A stretch of DNA of 64,000 bases from JAPLFM01 sp964650885 (GTDB lineage: Bacteria > Bacteroidota > Ignavibacteria > Kapaibacteriales > UBA2268): positions 1-64,000 of the forward strand of contig CAZYXG010000002.1 in the NCBI GenBank assembly GCA_964650885.1. The letters run 5' to 3'. Each line of letters opens with the position of its first letter. The stretch's first letter is position 1. The notes below the pieces were generated by a model, which saw only the letters and a program-made list of their open reading frames with translations, did no database searches and was not told the DNA's origin. A program made the position numbers and the translations under genes. Shown here piece after piece: positions 37,387 through 46,279 of the stretch.

Positions 37387-38141
37387 AACTTTTGCGGATA
37401 CATTTGGAAATAAGTCAAATAATTCAAATCAGCAGGAGATTCCAAAATTAGTAATTTAGTATCTACTGCAGCAGTAATATCAATTTGAAATTCCTCGTTA
37501 ATAATCATAAAGTCATCATCAACCATACTCTTATTATTAATTTCAATACTGCCTTTCAAACAGTAAATTGAATAATAAGCATTCATTTCCAAAGCAAGTA
37601 AATGATTTCCAGTAAAGAAAGTAATTTCTTTCAAACGAGTGCCATAAGTCTCCATTTCAACAGGAGAACCACTGCCAATCAAAGTAATAATTTTTTTCTT
37701 ATCCGATTCAATTTCTGGTAAAATATCAGTAGAGTAGTTATAAACAGCAGGAGATTTAACCATAGTTTTTCTCAAATCGGGATTAAACCAAATTTGGATT
37801 ACTTGAGTTCCACGTCCGTAACGTTCGGTGTGTTGCATTCCTTTGCCAGGTTTCATCAGTTGAACATCGCCAGAAAGGAGTTTCACCCATTCTTTAGTAA
37901 TTGTATCAAACTGCTCAATAACACCTTTCACAACAAAAGTTATAATTTCAAAGCCCTGATGTCCATGCAAAGGTATTTGTCCACCTTCTTCGCTAAATAA
38001 GCTTGCCCAATAAAATAAGTTAGAATAAGGTTTCAATGGTCCCTTATCCTGAGGAAATGCTATTGGCTTATTTTCTTCAATTTCGCCTTCGCCAAATTCG
38101 TTTATTACTTGATTTTCTTTAAGATACAATTCTATTGACAT
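37380..38141 (-). CDS. pirin-family bicupin protein
   Basis: 253 aa. The N-terminal pirin cupin has IPLHGHQGFEIITFVVKG, whose histidines and glutamate bind metal, and MKPGKGMQHTERYGRGTQVIQIWFN. A C-terminal cupin half follows. Pirins are iron-containing bicupins; some act as quercetin 2,3-dioxygenases and others as regulators, so the reaction cannot be fixed. Here the initial motif is LHGHQGFEI rather than the commoner PHPHRGFET, marking a divergent branch. The gene is downstream of the aldolase (41-base gap, same strand) and overlaps the vWA gene at its 3' end. Confidence 0.85.
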   Translation of the reverse strand: MSIELYLKENQVINEFGEGEIEENKPIAFPQDKGPLKPYSNLFYWASLFSEEGGQIPLHGHQGFEIITFVVKGVIEQFDTITKEWVKLLSGDVQLMKPGKGMQHTERYGRGTQVIQIWFNPDLRKTMVKSPAVYNYSTDILPEIESDKKKIITLIGSGSPVEMETYGTRLKEITFFTGNHLLALEMNAYYSIYCLKGSIEINNKSMVDDDFMIINEEFQIDITAAVDTKLLILESPADLNYLTYFQMYPQKFQ

Positions 38142-38182
38142 AAACTTTTGCTTGTTAATTTATTGAGTTATTTTAGCAAATA

Positions 38183-39247
38183 TTATGCCACTGTGATACT
38201 TTCATCTAAGTAAACGTCTTGTATCAAGTTCAAAAGCTTAATTCCTTCATTTAAAGGACGTTGGAATGATTTTCTACCCGAAATTAAACCCATACCGCCA
38301 GCTCGTTTGTTAATTACAGCTGTTTCTACTGCTTCTGTAAAATCATTATCCCCAGAAGCCCCACCAGAATTGATTAAACCAGCTCTTCCCATATAGCAAT
38401 TAGCCACTTGGTATCTTGTCAAATCAATCGGATGCTCTGAAGTTAATTCTGTATAAACTCTATTATCAATTTTTCCGTAGCCAGAATCACCCATATTCAT
38501 AGCTTTATAGCCACCATTATTTGTAGGCAATTTTTGCTTTATAATGTCTGCACCAATAGTAACTCCTAAGTGATTTGCTTGACCAGTCAAATCAGTAGAT
38601 GTATGGTAATCTTGGTCTTTTTTGAAATCTGGATTGCGTAAATAACACCAAAGTACAGTTGCCATTCCCATTTCGTGAGCCAAAGCAAATGCTTCAGATA
38701 CTTCTTGGATTTGTCTGGCACTCTCATCAGAGCCAAAATAAATTGTAGCACCCACAGCTGCTGCACCCATATTGTAAGCAGTTTCTATGTTGCCAAACAT
38801 AATTTGGTCGAATTTATTAGGGAATGTAAGTAACTCATTGTGGTTAATTTTCACAATAAATGGAATTTTATGTGCATATTTTCTTGACATAATGCCAAGC
38901 ACACCAAAAGTAGATGCAACTGCATTGCAGCCACCTTCAATTGCTAATTTAATAATGTTTTCAGCATCGAAATAATCAGGGTTTTTAGCAAAACTTGCTC
39001 CAGCACTATGCTCAATTCCTTGATCTACAGGCAAAATTGATAAATATCCAGTTCCAGCCAATCTGCCTTGATTGAACATTCTATTCAAGTTAATTAAAAC
39101 TCTATTGTTTCTGTCTGAATTGATAAATATATCATCAATAAAATTTTTGTTTGGTAAGTGCAATCTTGATTTTGGGATTTTTGGATTATTGAAATTCAAT
39201 AAATATTCACTTTTATCGCCCAATAATTCTTGGATTTTATTCATCAT
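38183..39247 (-). CDS. fbaB: class I fructose-bisphosphate aldolase (DhnA/FbaB type)
   Basis: 354 aa from ATG 39247 (39244 is also possible; the frame extends upstream to a TTG at 39277). It cleaves fructose 1,6-bisphosphate through a Schiff-base lysine. Motifs are the substrate-binding SILPVDQGIEHSAGASF, GGCNAVASTFGVLG, PFIVKINHNELL, ATVLWCYLRNP, GADIIKQKLP with the likely Schiff-base lysine, and the phosphate-binding end NSGGASGDNDF / NKRAGGMGLISGRKSF. It belongs to the archaeal-type class I family, not the metal class II enzyme. It probably serves glycolysis and gluconeogenesis. It may be co-transcribed with pirin. Confidence 0.92.
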   Translation of the reverse strand: MMNKIQELLGDKSEYLLNFNNPKIPKSRLHLPNKNFIDDIFINSDRNNRVLINLNRMFNQGRLAGTGYLSILPVDQGIEHSAGASFAKNPDYFDAENIIKLAIEGGCNAVASTFGVLGIMSRKYAHKIPFIVKINHNELLTFPNKFDQIMFGNIETAYNMGAAAVGATIYFGSDESARQIQEVSEAFALAHEMGMATVLWCYLRNPDFKKDQDYHTSTDLTGQANHLGVTIGADIIKQKLPTNNGGYKAMNMGDSGYGKIDNRVYTELTSEHPIDLTRYQVANCYMGRAGLINSGGASGDNDFTEAVETAVINKRAGGMGLISGRKSFQRPLNEGIKLLNLIQDVYLDESITVA

Positions 39248-39421
39248 TTGATTTACATTAGAAAATTCAAAAAACAAATATAAGTAATCTTAGTTACTTA
39301 ATATATTTTGTTTTTCAAAAAATATTATCAAATAAATAGTATAAGCATTATATAAATAAAATAATTAAAGAAAAGAGTTAACAAAAGAAATTGTTAAGAT
39401 TCAATGAAATTATTGATCCAC

Positions 39422-39440
39422 TTTGCTTACTTTAAGCAAA
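39422..39440. promoter_or_regulatory. short palindrome upstream of the PstS-like operon
   Basis: An 8-bp inverted repeat TTTGCTTA (39422-39429) / TAAGCAAA (39433-39440) with a 3-base spacer lies in the 294-base divergent gap between the aldolase and the small membrane protein. There is no T-tract, so an operator is more likely than a terminator. The rest of the gap is AT-rich and shows nothing else. Confidence 0.3.
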
Positions 39441-39541
39441 TTCACTTAAATTGCTTTTTATGGATTTGCAAATCTCTTAAATAGATATTTAGAAGTTTTG
39501 TTATTTGTAGTTACTTTCTTCTTTCAAACGATTGATAAATA

Positions 39542-39754
39542 ATGATATTAGTTTACGTAAATTATTTTTTCAGACTCCTGATTATTGCATTTGGGCTTTT
39601 CTTACTTTTTGGTAATGTGATGCCTGAAAACAAAAGTTTTGCTGATTTTAAAATCTTTGGTGTTATTATAACTTTATTCGGCTTCTATCGTTTAGTAATG
39701 TATCACATCAATCTGCGAAAACAGAAATATGAGTATGAAAATGATGAAGAATAA
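39542..39754 (+). CDS. small two-helix membrane protein
   Basis: 70 aa with two hydrophobic segments (about residues 4-25 and 36-55, YFFRLLIIAFGLFLLFG and FKIFGVIITLFGFYRLV) and a charged C-terminal tail (LRKQKYEYENDEE). No family is recognised. It is real by context: its last codons overlap the start of the PstS-like lipoprotein gene by up to 26 bases, and the pair is followed by an overlapping TPR gene. It may be a membrane subunit of whatever complex this operon encodes. Confidence 0.6.
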   Translation: MILVYVNYFFRLLIIAFGLFLLFGNVMPENKSFADFKIFGVIITLFGFYRLVMYHINLRKQKYEYENDEE

Positions 39755-40655
39755 AAAAATAAAACTAACTTTTGTACTGACACTCCTATCTATACTTTTT
39801 CTTTCAAACTCTTGTGAATCCAGATTTGAATCAAAACAAGTCAATGATGGGGAAACTGCCAATTCAGGAAAGCTCACGATTGAAATTGATGATGAAATTG
39901 CAACTATGATGGATTCAGCACTTGCTATGTATAGAGTGCAATATAAAAATGTAGCACTCACAAATTCATACGTAAATGCAAGAAAGGCTATGGCATCGTT
40001 ACTCAGCGGTAAACTAAGAGTAGTGGTTATTTCCAGAAATTACCTTGCCGATGAAGACTCACTTATGAAAGCCTATAAAGTAGAAAAACATCAGAAAGTG
40101 AAAATTGCCGATGATGCACTTGTTTTCTTTGTGAATAAAGAGTCTAAAATGGACACTTTAAATCAAAATGATATAATTCAACATTTCAATCAAGAAAAAG
40201 ATTTTTTACCTTCTAAAGTACTTATCACAAATGTAAATAGCTCAGTCTATGGCAATTTTGTGAATATTTTGCAGAAGAAAAAAATAATAACACAAAAGTT
40301 AAGCTTTAAAAAAACAACTAATGAAGTTATAAGAGAAGTAGAAAAATCGAATAGTGCAATTGGGGTGGCTTACCTTTCACAAATTGCTAAAAACGAGAAA
40401 GTAAAACCAATCAAAATATCTTATTATGACTCTTTAAACGTTTACACAAAAGGGCTAAATGTACATCAGTCTAATTTAGTTCAAAAAAAGTATCCTTTTA
40501 TTGTAAGTCATTATGCTTATCTTCTTGAAAATCATCAGGATTTGCCATATTGGTTTGCATTCTATTTAGGTAAAGAATTTAAAGTTCAGAAATTGTTTTT
40601 AGATGCTGGAATTGTACCAGCATATGCAATAATCAAATTGAAATACGATGAATAA
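39729..40655 (+). CDS. PstS-like substrate-binding lipoprotein
   Basis: 308 aa; starts at 39729, 39735, 39741 and 39744 are all possible ATGs. A lipoprotein signal (TLLSILFLSNSC) puts the acylated cysteine near residue 28. The remainder resembles the PBP-like_2 fold of phosphate-binding PstS: LTIEIDDEIATMMDSAL, a ligand-loop region LLSGKLRVVVISRN, then KIADDALVFFVNKES, NQNDIIQHF and NSAIGVAYLSQI. In Bacteroidota, such proteins often sit beside ExbD/TonB and TPR genes rather than with an ABC permease. Here too a TPR gene follows and no pst permease is present, so a phosphate-uptake role is doubtful. Confidence 0.7.
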   Translation: MSMKMMKNKKIKLTFVLTLLSILFLSNSCESRFESKQVNDGETANSGKLTIEIDDEIATMMDSALAMYRVQYKNVALTNSYVNARKAMASLLSGKLRVVVISRNYLADEDSLMKAYKVEKHQKVKIADDALVFFVNKESKMDTLNQNDIIQHFNQEKDFLPSKVLITNVNSSVYGNFVNILQKKKIITQKLSFKKTTNEVIREVEKSNSAIGVAYLSQIAKNEKVKPIKISYYDSLNVYTKGLNVHQSNLVQKKYPFIVSHYAYLLENHQDLPYWFAFYLGKEFKVQKLFLDAGIVPAYAIIKLKYDE

Positions 40656-40692
40656 AAAATTTAAAATCAACAAAACTATAATCGGGGAGACG

Positions 40693-42429
40693 ATGACTTA
40701 CAAAAAAGTAATTCTGTTATTCTTATTCTTAGGAAGCACTTTAGCTTATGCTCAGAATAACGCAAACACTTTTAAAAGTTTCTTTAATCAAAAGATGTAT
40801 TCTGAAGCTGTGAAGTATGCTACTCTTGCTTCAGCAGAATTGCCAAAAGATCAAAACTTACAAATTCAAATTGGCGATGCCTTTTTGGAAGTGGAAAAAG
40901 TAGATTCTGCTTTGGTTTATTTTAAAAAAGCTGATGATATTAAAGATGATTTGCCTCAAGTTCTTCGCAGAATTGGCAGATGCTATTCAATCAAAGGCGA
41001 TACAAAACAAGCAATTAAAATTTTAAATAATGCAATTAGCGAAGATAAAAAGCAAATTGAAAGCTATATTGAACTTGCAGATCATTATATCCGCAATAAA
41101 GATTTGGCTAATGCAGAAAAAGAAATCACTAGAGCTGAAAAATTAGCTCCAAAAGACCCCAAAGTGAAAATAGCTTTTGGCGATATGTATTTTGAGCAAG
41201 GCGTTTATGAACTTTCTAAAAATTCATTTAATGAGGCATTGGAGTTAGATCCAAATCTAATCGTTGCTCGTGAAAAACTTGCTGAGTCTTATAATTGGCT
41301 TGGTGCTAGAGAAACTGCCGATATGGATTTGAAAAACGAATACTATAAGCTTTCTCTTGAAGAATGGACTAACGTGGCAAAAGCCGATACTAACAATGCA
41401 AAAGCTTATTTCAATATTGGGAAAATCCTTTTCTTCTCAAAACAATACGCACAAGCTTTACCATCTTTAATTAGATACACTAAAATGAAACCAGAAATCC
41501 CAACTGCACGCTGGTTTATGGCATTAAGCTTTATTGAATTGAATGCCCCAGATTCAGCCTTACCTCATTTGATTTACTCTGCCAAAAATATTGACTCTGT
41601 GAAGTACAAAGCAACTCTTGAGTATGCTCGTACATTATTTAGTGCTAAGAAATACAAAGAATCTATTGATGAATTCAATGGTATTTTTGCTTCGAATGAC
41701 ACTAACTATAATTCAGAATTAGTTTTTAATGATTATACAAAAGTAGGTCAAGCTTATTTGAACATTAAAGACACAACTAAATCACTTGAAACTTATACTG
41801 CTTTAATAGCAAAATATCCAAATCAATCTTGCGGTTTGACTTATGCTACTGGTAGATTTGCAATTGCAGCTAAAAAGTACGACCAAGCTGTAAATATATT
41901 TATGACAAGATTGAACAATGAAACTTGCAAAGTAGATGGTAAAGACTCATTGGAAAGCCAAATCAGATATTATATGGGTACTGCCTATCTTTATTCTGCT
42001 AAATACGACCAAGCAATAGTTGAATACAATAAATCAATTGCTTTGGATTCCAAACAACTTTCTATTTATTCAAGTTTAGCTGAAACATATCTGCAAAAAG
42101 ACGATAAAGAAAACGCTACTTTGAACTACAGAAAATATATTGAAATGGCTAAAGTAGATTCAATTGCAAATAAACAAGGTATTTCTCAAAGCTATCAAAG
42201 ACTTTGTGGCTTCGCAGTAGATGCAAAAGATGTTAAAAAGCTAAATGAAATTTCTAAAGAGTGGTCTGAAGTTACTCCAGATGTACCAACTGCATTTTTC
42301 TATCTTGCAGTTAGCTATCAATCTTTGAAAGACGCAAAAAATGCTTGTGAGTCTTATAAAAAGGTGCTAGAGTTAGACCCAGCTAATGCTAAAGCAACAG
42401 ATGCTATCACAAAGTTAAAGTGTAAATAA
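40693..42429 (+). CDS. exported tetratricopeptide-repeat protein
   Basis: 578 aa from ATG 40693, preceded by GGGGAG seven bases upstream and giving a proper signal peptide (MTYKKVILLFLFLGSTLAYAQ). An ATG at 40648 overlapping the previous stop would add 15 residues. About a dozen TPR units follow; examples are PQVLRRIGRCYSIKGDTKQAIKIL, KVKIAFGDMYFEQGVYELSKNSF and KAYFNIGKILFFSKQYAQALPSL. TPRs form a superhelix for protein binding. Periplasmic location is expected. As the last gene of the operon with the PstS-like lipoprotein, it likely scaffolds the same envelope complex. A terminator follows. Confidence 0.85.
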   Translation: MTYKKVILLFLFLGSTLAYAQNNANTFKSFFNQKMYSEAVKYATLASAELPKDQNLQIQIGDAFLEVEKVDSALVYFKKADDIKDDLPQVLRRIGRCYSIKGDTKQAIKILNNAISEDKKQIESYIELADHYIRNKDLANAEKEITRAEKLAPKDPKVKIAFGDMYFEQGVYELSKNSFNEALELDPNLIVAREKLAESYNWLGARETADMDLKNEYYKLSLEEWTNVAKADTNNAKAYFNIGKILFFSKQYAQALPSLIRYTKMKPEIPTARWFMALSFIELNAPDSALPHLIYSAKNIDSVKYKATLEYARTLFSAKKYKESIDEFNGIFASNDTNYNSELVFNDYTKVGQAYLNIKDTTKSLETYTALIAKYPNQSCGLTYATGRFAIAAKKYDQAVNIFMTRLNNETCKVDGKDSLESQIRYYMGTAYLYSAKYDQAIVEYNKSIALDSKQLSIYSSLAETYLQKDDKENATLNYRKYIEMAKVDSIANKQGISQSYQRLCGFAVDAKDVKKLNEISKEWSEVTPDVPTAFFYLAVSYQSLKDAKNACESYKKVLELDPANAKATDAITKLKCK

Positions 42430-42455
42430 AACTTTACTTTTCAACTAAATGCAAT

Positions 42456-42484
42456 AAAAAGGGAGAAATAGTCTCCCTTTTTTT
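42456..42484 (+). terminator. Rho-independent terminator after the TPR gene
   Basis: An 11-bp stem AAAAAGGGAGA (42456-42466) / TCTCCCTTTTT (42472-42482) with a 5-base loop leads into more T's. It lies 27 bases after the TPR stop and separates this operon from the lipid cluster. Confidence 0.85.
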
Positions 42485-42538
42485 GTTATTTCTTAACTTT
42501 TTCGTAAATTTGTAGATATATTCTTTGGAAATTAATAA

Positions 42539-43045
42539 ATGTTTAAGATTTACATACAAGGACTTCAAACAGGGGAGAACAAAATTCAACTTACTGAAGA
42601 AGCCAATGTATTCAAAGATAAGCACGAAAAGTTTACTGGTAATGTTGTTTTAAACGGTACTTTATTTAAAAATAGTTTTAAATATACCCTGAAAGCAAGT
42701 ATTAAAGGGACGGCAGTGCTTACTTGCGACCGAACATTAGAAGAATTTGAAGAGCCAATCGAAGCTGAAATGAGATTGGAACTATTTGAAAATTTAGATA
42801 AAGACAGAAACAATTTATCCGAAGAAGATGTTGTCATTATTGAAAAAGAAGACAAATACATAGACATTAATGATAACGTTTATGAAGAACTCGTACTTTC
42901 TTTGCCAATGAGAAGACTATCGCCAAAAGTTAGGCATCTTTCATTTGGAGATCTTTATCCAGAACTAAGTGCAGAAGAGCAAATGCCCGAAACCGAAGAA
43001 TTAAGAAATCAGTGGGCTGCTTTAAAAAATTTGAAATTGAATTAA
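42539..43045 (+). CDS. DUF177 (YceD-like) protein
   Basis: 168 aa. DUF177/YceD proteins sit just upstream of rpmF in most bacteria and are linked to 23S rRNA metabolism in E. coli and plants. Family features are the central VLTCDRTLEEFEEPIEAEM, an acidic middle (EDVVIIEKEDKYIDINDNVYEELVLSLPMRRL) and a C-terminal stretch leading to WAALKNL. The usual C-terminal cysteine pair is not evident. It heads the rpmF-plsX-fab operon, 33 bases before rpmF. Confidence 0.88.
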   Translation: MFKIYIQGLQTGENKIQLTEEANVFKDKHEKFTGNVVLNGTLFKNSFKYTLKASIKGTAVLTCDRTLEEFEEPIEAEMRLELFENLDKDRNNLSEEDVVIIEKEDKYIDINDNVYEELVLSLPMRRLSPKVRHLSFGDLYPELSAEEQMPETEELRNQWAALKNLKLN

Positions 43046-43078
43046 TTTAAGTAATCAGTATAAGAGAAAAGGACAACA

Positions 43079-43255
43079 ATGCCACACCCGAAGAGAAAAA
43101 TATCTAAGACAAGACGAGATAAAAGACGTACGCACTATAAAGCGTTTGCTTCAGCTATTATGGGTTGCCCTAATTGCAGTGCACCAAAGTTGCGTCATGC
43201 AGCTTGCCCAGAATGTGGATATTATAACGGAAGACAAATTCTAACAATTAGCTAA
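43079..43255 (+). CDS. rpmF: 50S ribosomal protein L32
   Basis: 58 aa beginning MPHPKRKISKTRRDKRRTHY, the classic basic L32 N-terminus. A zinc ribbon follows with CPNC (residues 30-33) and CPEC (43-46), so this is the zinc-binding form. AAAAGGA lies upstream of the ATG as a ribosome site. It occupies its usual place between DUF177 and plsX. Confidence 0.97.
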   Translation: MPHPKRKISKTRRDKRRTHYKAFASAIMGCPNCSAPKLRHAACPECGYYNGRQILTIS

Positions 43256-43320
43256 TTTAGCAATTGTAATTTCTTCTTAAAACATTCAATATGATTGAAA
43301 ACAAACAATCTTCCTCTAAA

Positions 43321-44328
43321 ATGAAAATAGCCATTGACGCTATGGGTAGCGATTTCGCTCCTGTGAGCGAAATTGAAGGTGTGTTATTAGCATTTAAGGA
43401 AATTTTAAATAAAAATAAAGTGGAGATTGTTTTCGTTGGAGACGAAAGCAAAATAAATGCTTGTATCAAAAATTATGATATGAGCAATACTTGTTTTAGT
43501 ATCCTTCATGCTGATGAAGTCGTTACTATGCACGACGACCCAACTCAAGCTTTGAAAACGAAAAAGAACTCATCTATTTACAAAGGTATCGCTAGTTTGA
43601 GAGATGGAACTGTTGATGCCTTTTTTTCTGCTGGTAACACTGGTGCTATGCTCACTTTTTCTACTGTTCTGCTTGGCAGAATTAAAAATGTCAGCAGGCC
43701 CACTATTGGGACTTTCTTTCCGAGAATTGAAAATAAACCGACATTAATTGTTGATGCTGGAGCAAATGCTGAAGTAAAACCTCAATTCTTATACGAATTT
43801 GCAATTATGGGAAGTATTTATTCTGAACTTATGTTTGGAATAAACAAACCCAAAGTTGGTTTACTCAATATTGGCGAAGAAGAAACCAAAGGAACTACAA
43901 TAGTACAAGAAGCATACCAATTGCTTAAAAACAGTAAATTGAATTTTGTTGGCAATGTAGAAGGTAGAGATTTATTTTTCGATGTTGCCGATGTTGTTGT
44001 TTGCGATGGATTCACAGGCAATGTTGTACTTAAATTTGCAGAAAGCATTGTGCCTTTCTTGAAAAGTGCAGTAAAAAATTATTCCGAAAAAAGTTTCGGA
44101 AAAATGTTGAAAGTAGGGCTTCTTGCTCCCACTCTCAAAGAAATATTGATTGACTTAGATTACCAACAATATGGCGGCGTTCCTTTGCTTGGAGTAAATG
44201 GAGTTGTAATTATTGGACACGGAAAGTCATCGGCTTTGGCAGTTAAAAACGCACTTTTGCGTGCTAAAGAATCTATTGAAAAAGAAGTAAATTCTAAAAT
44301 TGAAAAAGCTTTATTGGATTTGAAATAA
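43321..44328 (+). CDS. plsX: phosphate acyltransferase PlsX
   Basis: 335 aa from ATG 43321, where the family start MKIAIDAMGSDFAP begins; an ATG at 43291 adds ten residues. PlsX makes acyl-phosphate from acyl-ACP and phosphate for phospholipid synthesis. Motifs are AMGSDFAP, DAFFSAGNTGAML, VDAGANAEVKPQFL, GLLNIGEEETKGT, FVGNVEGRDLF and DGFTGNVVLK. It is followed by fabH after only three bases. Confidence 0.96.
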   Translation: MKIAIDAMGSDFAPVSEIEGVLLAFKEILNKNKVEIVFVGDESKINACIKNYDMSNTCFSILHADEVVTMHDDPTQALKTKKNSSIYKGIASLRDGTVDAFFSAGNTGAMLTFSTVLLGRIKNVSRPTIGTFFPRIENKPTLIVDAGANAEVKPQFLYEFAIMGSIYSELMFGINKPKVGLLNIGEEETKGTTIVQEAYQLLKNSKLNFVGNVEGRDLFFDVADVVVCDGFTGNVVLKFAESIVPFLKSAVKNYSEKSFGKMLKVGLLAPTLKEILIDLDYQQYGGVPLLGVNGVVIIGHGKSSALAVKNALLRAKESIEKEVNSKIEKALLDLK

Positions 44329-44331
44329 AAT

Positions 44332-45321
44332 ATGTCAGCTACAATCACATCAATTGCACACTATCTTCCTCCAGATGTTTATCCAAACTCTTATTTTGAG
44401 AGTTTTTTGGAAACCAACGATCAATGGATAGTTGATAGAACTGGTATTTATGAAAGAAGATTCGCCAAAGATGGTGCTACTTCCGATTTAATTGTTCCAG
44501 CAGCAAAACTTTGCCTTGAAAAAGCTGGTCTCACACCAAACGATATTGATTGTGTGTTAGTAGCAACAGTTACTCCCGATCATCAATTCCCAGCTACTGC
44601 TGCAGTGGTGCAGCATAAGTTAGGAATTAAAAACGCTTGGGGCTTCGATATTTCAGCAGCTTGCTCAGGTTTCCTTTTTGCATTCGTTACTGCATGTAAA
44701 TTAGTGGAAGGTGGAGCAGCAAAAAGAGTTCTTCTTTGCGGTGCCGATAAAATGAGTTCAATTATGAATTTCAAAGATAGAAGCCACGCAATTATCTTTG
44801 GTGATGGTGCAGGCGTTTGTCTTATAGAAAAATCTGATGATGATTCAATGGGAATGCTCGACCAAATTCTTCGTATTGATGGCTATGGTGGTCAGTTTTT
44901 GAAGCAAATTGCAGGAGGTTCATTCAAACCAGCAAGTGCTGAAACAGTGGCAAACGAAGAACATTTTATCTATCAAGATGGTAAAGCAGTCTTCAAAGCA
45001 GCTGTTATAGGTATGGCCGATGTATCGGCTGAAATTATGCAAAAAAATAATCTCACTAGCGATGACATCGCTTGGTTAGTGCCTCACCAAGCAAATCTTA
45101 GGATTATTGATGCCACTGCAAACCGTATGGGATTATCGAAAGATAAAGTGATGATTAACATACATAAGTATGGAAATACAACTGCAGCAACTCTGCCACT
45201 TTGCCTTTCTGAATGGAATGACAATGGACAATTGAAAAAAGGCGACAACATTATCTTATCTAGCTTTGGTGCTGGTTATACTTGGGGTGCTGTCTATTTG
45301 AAATGGAATATGAATAAGTAA
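44332..45321 (+). CDS. fabH: 3-oxoacyl-ACP synthase III
   Basis: 329 aa. FabH condenses acetyl-CoA (or a branched acyl-CoA) with malonyl-ACP to start fatty-acid synthesis. The catalytic triad is visible: Cys111 in DISAACSGFLF, the His in WLVPHQANLRI, and the Asn in KYGNTTAATLPL. FGDGAGVCLI and the glycine-rich end SSFGAGYTWGA are also typical. It is one base from fabD. Confidence 0.97.
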   Translation: MSATITSIAHYLPPDVYPNSYFESFLETNDQWIVDRTGIYERRFAKDGATSDLIVPAAKLCLEKAGLTPNDIDCVLVATVTPDHQFPATAAVVQHKLGIKNAWGFDISAACSGFLFAFVTACKLVEGGAAKRVLLCGADKMSSIMNFKDRSHAIIFGDGAGVCLIEKSDDDSMGMLDQILRIDGYGGQFLKQIAGGSFKPASAETVANEEHFIYQDGKAVFKAAVIGMADVSAEIMQKNNLTSDDIAWLVPHQANLRIIDATANRMGLSKDKVMINIHKYGNTTAATLPLCLSEWNDNGQLKKGDNIILSSFGAGYTWGAVYLKWNMNK

Positions 45322-45322
45322 T

Positions 45323-46249
45323 ATGAGTAAAGCGTTATTATTTTCTGGTCAGGGCTCTCAGTATGTTGGAATGCTTAAAGAAGTAAGTAGTAAATTCCCA
45401 TCTATTGAGCAAAAGCTAAACCAAGCAAATGAAATATTGGGCTTCGACATCAAAGAAATTATGTTCGAAGGACCAGCTGAAAAATTAAAAGAAACTCGCT
45501 ACACACAACCTGCACTTTTCTTGCATAGTGCTTGTTTATTCGATTTAATTAAAGATAAATTAGAATATTCAGTTGTGGCAGGTCACTCAGTAGGTGAATT
45601 TGCCGCACTTTATGCTGCTGGAGTTATCTCTTTTGAAGATTCACTTAAATTAGTTGCTCTACGTGGTAATTTAATGTTCACGGCAGGCGAAAAAGTACTA
45701 GGTACTATGTTCGCTGTGATTGGTGTAGCAGATGAAAAAGTAGAAGAAATTTGCAACACATTAACACAGAATGGCAATGGTAATGTAGTTGTGGCAGCAA
45801 ACTTTAACTCAACTGGACAAGTGGTTGTTTCTGGTTCGGCAGAATATTTGCGAGCAAACGCTAGTGCATTTAAAGAAGGCGGAGCTAAAATGGTAAGCGA
45901 ATTGCAAGTGAGTGGAGCATTTCACTCACCACTAATGCAACCCGCAAAAGAAGAATTAGAAGCTGCAATCAATAAAATCAGCTTCAATAATGCAAATGTT
46001 CCAGTTTATGTAAATATATCTGGACTGCCAGTTAGCGATGCAAATGAATTGAAAATTTCATTGATAAAGCAATTAACTTCAGCGGTTCGTTGGACTCAAA
46101 CAATGAATAATATGCACGCAAACAGCATCAATGCTTACATAGAGATTGGACCAAGCAAAGTTTTGCAAGGATTAACTAAGCGTACTTTATCGGGAGTAGA
46201 AATCAGCGGATTTGATACTTTTGCCGATATTGAAAAAATTATAGCGTAA
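45323..46249 (+). CDS. fabD: malonyl-CoA:ACP transacylase
   Basis: 308 aa. It loads malonyl groups from CoA to ACP. Motifs are FSGQGSQYVGM at the start, the nucleophile Ser89 in VAGHSVGEFAAL, and the catalytic His in SGAFHSPLM. PVYVNISG and EIGPSKVLQGL complete the family pattern. It lies between fabH (one-base gap) and fabG (30-base gap). Confidence 0.97.
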   Translation: MSKALLFSGQGSQYVGMLKEVSSKFPSIEQKLNQANEILGFDIKEIMFEGPAEKLKETRYTQPALFLHSACLFDLIKDKLEYSVVAGHSVGEFAALYAAGVISFEDSLKLVALRGNLMFTAGEKVLGTMFAVIGVADEKVEEICNTLTQNGNGNVVVAANFNSTGQVVVSGSAEYLRANASAFKEGGAKMVSELQVSGAFHSPLMQPAKEELEAAINKISFNNANVPVYVNISGLPVSDANELKISLIKQLTSAVRWTQTMNNMHANSINAYIEIGPSKVLQGLTKRTLSGVEISGFDTFADIEKIIA

Positions 46250-46279
46250 TTTCTTAATATTTTTTATAATTTGCTTCTT

